A stretch of DNA of 52,707 nt from NCBI GenBank assembly GCA_027045875.1, contig JALUAG010000053.1, forward strand, positions 1 through 52,707, read 5' to 3'. Origin of the DNA: Alphaproteobacteria bacterium. GTDB taxonomy: Bacteria; Pseudomonadota; Alphaproteobacteria; Geminicoccales; Geminicoccaceae. Of the stretch, positions 49,973-52,707 are shown in pieces; position 1 is the first letter of the stretch; each line of letters starts with the position of its first letter. Below the pieces are notes generated by a model. The model did no database searches, was not told the DNA's origin, and saw only the letters and a program-made list of their open reading frames with translations. The position numbers and the translations under genes were made by a program.

Positions 49973-50027
49973 CCATAGCGGCCCGCCGCGGCGGCCGCCA
50001 CCGGCGGGCGGTGCCCGTGCAACGACG

Positions 50028-50056
50028 ATGACAAACGGGGAACGGCGGCGTAAGCC
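50028..50056 (+). promoter_or_regulatory. Possible pyk promoter
   Basis: ATGACA at 50028-50033, a 17-bp spacer and TAAGCC at 50051-50056. The -35 is a good match and the -10 poor. It would give a leader of about 30 nt. Confidence 0.3.
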
Positions 50057-50092
50057 CTTCGGCGGTGGAGACGCAGCACGGGCGGAAGGGAC

Positions 50093-51508
50093 ATGCCGTT
50101 TCACAAGAGCACCAAGATCGTGGCGACTCTCGGTCCGGCCAGCTCCCGCGAGGAGGTGATCGCGGCCATGGCCGAGGGCGGGGCGGACGTGTTCCGGCTC
50201 AACTTCAGTCACGGCGGTCACGAGGAGCAGCGCGAACGCTATCGCGCGGTCCGGGCGATCGAGGAGAAGCTCGGGCGGCCGCTCGGCATCCTCATGGATC
50301 TCCAGGGGCCGAAGCTGCGGATCGGCAGCTTCCGGGAGGGCAAGGTGCGGCTCGAGCCCGGGCAGACCTTCCGGCTCGACCTCGATCCCGAACCCGGGGA
50401 CGAACGTCGGGTCTCGCTGCCCCATCCCGAGATCTTCGCCGCCGTCGGCCCCGGCCACGAGCTGCTGCTGGACGACGGCCGGCTGCGGTTGCGCATCCAG
50501 GAGAGCGGCGCGGATTTCGCCCTGACGGTGGTGGAGATCGGCGGCATCCTCTCCAACAACAAGGGGGTCAACGTGCCGGGCGTCACCCTGCCCATCCCGG
50601 CGCTGACCGAGAAGGACACGCGCGATCTCGCGCTCGCGCTCGATCTCGGGACGGACTGGGTGGCCCTCTCCTTCGTGCAGCGGCCCGACGACGTGGCCGA
50701 GGCGCGCAAGCTCATCTCGGGGCGGGCGGCGGTGATGGCCAAGATCGAGAAGCCGGCGGCGATCGAGCATCTCGACGAGATCGTCGATCTCGCCGACGGC
50801 ATCATGATCGCCCGCGGCGATCTCGGGGTGGAGATGCCGCCCGAGGACGTGCCCGGACTGCAGAAGCGGATCATCCGCCGCTGCCGCGCCGCCGGCAAGC
50901 CCGTGGTGGTGGCCACCCAGATGCTGGAGAGCATGGTCGAATCGCCGGCACCGACGCGGGCCGAGGCCTCGGACGTCGCCACCGCGGTCTACGACGGGGC
51001 CGATGCGGTGATGCTGTCGGCGGAGAGCGCGGTGGGCGCCTATCCGGTGGAGGCGGTGGGCATGATGGCCCGCATCATCCGCCGGGTGGAGAGCGACGAG
51101 CTCTACCGCTCCTACCTCGAGGCCTACCGGGCCGAGGTGGAGGCCACGGCGGCGGACGCCATCACGCTCGCCGCCTGGCAGGTGGCGGAGACCATGAACG
51201 CCGCCGCCATCGTCACCTACACGACATCGGGCGCCACCGCGCTCCGGGCTTCCCGCGAGCGTCCGACGCGGCCCATCCTGGGGCTCATGACCCGGCGCAC
51301 CACCGGCCGCAAGCTGACCATCGCCTGGGGGGTCCATCCGGTGGTGGCGGGCGATGCGGTGGACATCGACGACATGGTGGAGAAGGCGCGGAAATGCGCC
51401 CGCGAGGTGGGCATGGCGCCGCCCGGCTCGGCCATCGTGATCACCGCCGGCATGCCCTTCGGCACGCCCGGCGCCACCAACCTCCTGCGCCTCGCCTGGG
51501 TCACCTGA
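50093..51508 (+). CDS. pyk: Pyruvate kinase
   Basis: 471 residues. KIVATLGPASS at the N-terminus, VFRLNFSHGGHEE near 35, LMDLQGPKLRIG near 70, the catalytic lysine in VMAKIEKPAAIEHLDEI near 220 and the Mg-binding IARGDLGVEMPPEDVPGLQK near 240 are all in place. A C-terminal allosteric domain follows (from about 355). It converts phosphoenolpyruvate and ADP to pyruvate and ATP. The gene is monocistronic here, divergent from the binding-protein gene and convergent with parE. Confidence 0.97.
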   Translation: MPFHKSTKIVATLGPASSREEVIAAMAEGGADVFRLNFSHGGHEEQRERYRAVRAIEEKLGRPLGILMDLQGPKLRIGSFREGKVRLEPGQTFRLDLDPEPGDERRVSLPHPEIFAAVGPGHELLLDDGRLRLRIQESGADFALTVVEIGGILSNNKGVNVPGVTLPIPALTEKDTRDLALALDLGTDWVALSFVQRPDDVAEARKLISGRAAVMAKIEKPAAIEHLDEIVDLADGIMIARGDLGVEMPPEDVPGLQKRIIRRCRAAGKPVVVATQMLESMVESPAPTRAEASDVATAVYDGADAVMLSAESAVGAYPVEAVGMMARIIRRVESDELYRSYLEAYRAEVEATAADAITLAAWQVAETMNAAAIVTYTTSGATALRASRERPTRPILGLMTRRTTGRKLTIAWGVHPVVAGDAVDIDDMVEKARKCAREVGMAPPGSAIVITAGMPFGTPGATNLLRLAWVT

Positions 51509-51526
51509 GCGGGCGGACGCCGCCGC

Positions 51527-52707
51527 TCACACGTCGAGGAGCTCGCGCGCGAAGGCCGCGTTGTCCTGGATGAAGGCGAGGCGCAGCTCGGGTTTCCGTC
51601 CCATCAGCCGTTCCACGAGCTCGGCCGTCGAGCGCCCCTCGACATCGTCGATCTCCACCCGCAAGAGCTGGCGACCCGCCGGATCCATCGTGGTCTCCCG
51701 GAGCTGGCGCGGGTTCATCTCGCCGAGCCCCTTGAAGCGGCTCACCTCGACCTGCTTGCGGCCGGCGAACAGGCCGGCCAGCAGCTCGTCCCGCTCCGCC
51801 TCGTCGCGGGCGTAGGCGATGCGGCCGCCGGCCGACAGCCGGTAGAGGGGCGGCTGCGCGAGGTAGAGATGGCCGTTCTCGATGAGCGGTCGCATCTCGG
51901 CGAAGAAGAAGGTCATGAGCAATGCCGCGATATGGGCGCCGTCGACATCGGCATCGGTCATGATGACGATCTTCTCGTAGCGCAGATCCTCGAGGCGGAA
52001 ATGACGCCCGGTGCCGCAGCCGAGGGCCGTCACCAGATCGTGCAGCTCGCGGTTGCCGCGCAGCTTCTCGGCGCTGGCGGCGACCACGTTCAGGATCTTG
52101 CCCCGCAGGGGCAGCACCGCCTGGGTCTCGCGGTCGCGGGCCTGTTTGGCCGAGCCGCCGGCCGAATCGCCCTCGACGATGAAGAGCTCGGTGCCGCGGC
52201 GGTCGGCCCGGCTGCAGTCGGCGAGCTTGCCCGGCAGCCGCAGCCGCCGGGTCGCGGCCTTGCGGGCGATGTCGCGCTTCTGCCGGCGGGCGAGCCGTTC
52301 CTCGGCACGGGCCAGCACGTGTTCGAGGAGTGCCTGTCCGGCGGCCGGATGCTCGCCCAGCCAGAGCTCGAAGCGGTCGCGGACGGCCGCCTCCACGAGC
52401 CGCGCCACCTCGGGCGACACCAGCCGTTCCTTGGTCTGGCCCTGGAACTGCGGCTGGCGCACGAACACCGACAGCAGCACGCAGGCCCCGCCGAGCACGT
52501 CGTCGGCGGCGAGGTTCTGGGCCCTGCGCATGCCGAGCCGCTCGCCGTGGGCCCGCAGCCCCTTGACCAGCGCCGCCCGGAAGCCGGTCTCGTGGGTGCC
52601 GCCGAGCGGTGTGGGCACCGTGTTGCAGTAGTATCCGGCATAGGCCTCCTCGTCGCGTGGCCAGGCCACGGCCCACTCGACGCGCCCCGCCTCCTCCTGC
52701 CCGCCCC
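51527..52707 (-). CDS. parE: DNA topoisomerase IV subunit B (partial, N-terminus missing)
   Basis: About 393 C-terminal codons are in the window; the gene continues past the right edge. GRVEWAVAWPRDEE and YYCNTVPTPLGGTHETGFRAAL mark the transducer domain with the ParE-type reading rather than GyrB. The TOPRIM site ELFIVEGDSAGGSAKQARDR (about 145 residues in) and acidic cluster KIVIMTDADVDGAHI follow, then FKGLGEMNPRQLRETTMDP near the C-terminus. It forms topoisomerase IV with ParC and decatenates daughter chromosomes. Confidence 0.92.
   Translation of the reverse strand, partial: GGQEEAGRVEWAVAWPRDEEAYAGYYCNTVPTPLGGTHETGFRAALVKGLRAHGERLGMRRAQNLAADDVLGGACVLLSVFVRQPQFQGQTKERLVSPEVARLVEAAVRDRFELWLGEHPAAGQALLEHVLARAEERLARRQKRDIARKAATRRLRLPGKLADCSRADRRGTELFIVEGDSAGGSAKQARDRETQAVLPLRGKILNVVAASAEKLRGNRELHDLVTALGCGTGRHFRLEDLRYEKIVIMTDADVDGAHIAALLMTFFFAEMRPLIENGHLYLAQPPLYRLSAGGRIAYARDEAERDELLAGLFAGRKQVEVSRFKGLGEMNPRQLRETTMDPAGRQLLRVEIDDVEGRSTAELVERLMGRKPELRLAFIQDNAAFARELLDV

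Overview
The window is about 52.7 kb of very G+C-rich DNA (roughly 70% by eye) from the chromosome of an alphaproteobacterium, probably Rhodospirillales-like. The main evidence is a nearly complete alphaproteobacterial division and cell-wall (dcw) cluster in the order rsmH-ftsL-ftsI-murE-murF-mraY-murD-ftsW-murG-murC-murB-ddl-ftsQ-ftsA-ftsZ. Supporting evidence is the lptM-lysA-TIGR02302-amidase-rnpB block upstream of it and the bamD-recN-ligA block beyond ftsZ. The MurF P-loop ([10 protein letters not shown]) and the FtsZ N-terminus also look alphaproteobacterial. I saw no CRISPR array, insertion sequence, prophage or tRNA. Almost all of the window is core chromosome.

Region 1 (1-7080, + strand) is a tightly overlapping catabolic operon. 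It holds the tail of a possible DeoR-type regulator, a BtpA/SgcQ-family TIM-barrel protein, an FGGY carbohydrate kinase, a four-gene ABC importer (ATPase, binding protein, two permeases) and an inositol-monophosphatase-family phosphatase. Together these look like uptake, phosphorylation and processing of an unidentified polyol or sugar, and this is the best candidate here for an undescribed pathway. Region 2 (7081-11118) is mixed: a triply damaged extradiol-dioxygenase pseudogene, a small ABM-type monooxygenase, an overlapping creatininase-family/alpha-beta hydrolase pair on the minus strand, and a GT4 glycosyltransferase. Region 3 (11219-15700, + strand) is thrS, infC and a three-domain Xaa-Pro aminopeptidase. 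The usual rpmI-rplT do not follow infC.

Region 4 (15732-20679, minus strand) is bamD-recN-ligA and a small membrane protein, mostly overlapping by 4 bp. Region 5 (20842-22598, + strand) is an XRE regulator, about 500 bp with no recognisable gene, and a tandem-UspA stress protein. It occupies the place where many alphaproteobacteria carry lpxC between ftsZ and bamD. A strong bidirectional hairpin terminator separates it from ftsZ. Region 6 (22674-40159, minus strand) is the dcw cluster. It lacks mraZ at its head, and its leader is a 512-bp relatively A+T-rich stretch with a good sigma-70-type promoter and two perfect DnaA boxes. Region 7 (40672-45739, minus strand) is rnpB with its own promoter, then (reading against transcription) an AmpD-like amidase, a TIGR02302 envelope protein, lysA and the LptM-like lipoprotein.

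Region 8 (45801-52707) holds a dimethylglycine-dehydrogenase/GcvT-type flavoprotein, an orphan family-5 solute-binding protein, pyruvate kinase and the C-terminal part of topoisomerase IV subunit B (parE), cut by the window edge. All identifications come from reading motifs and gene order; no database search was run.
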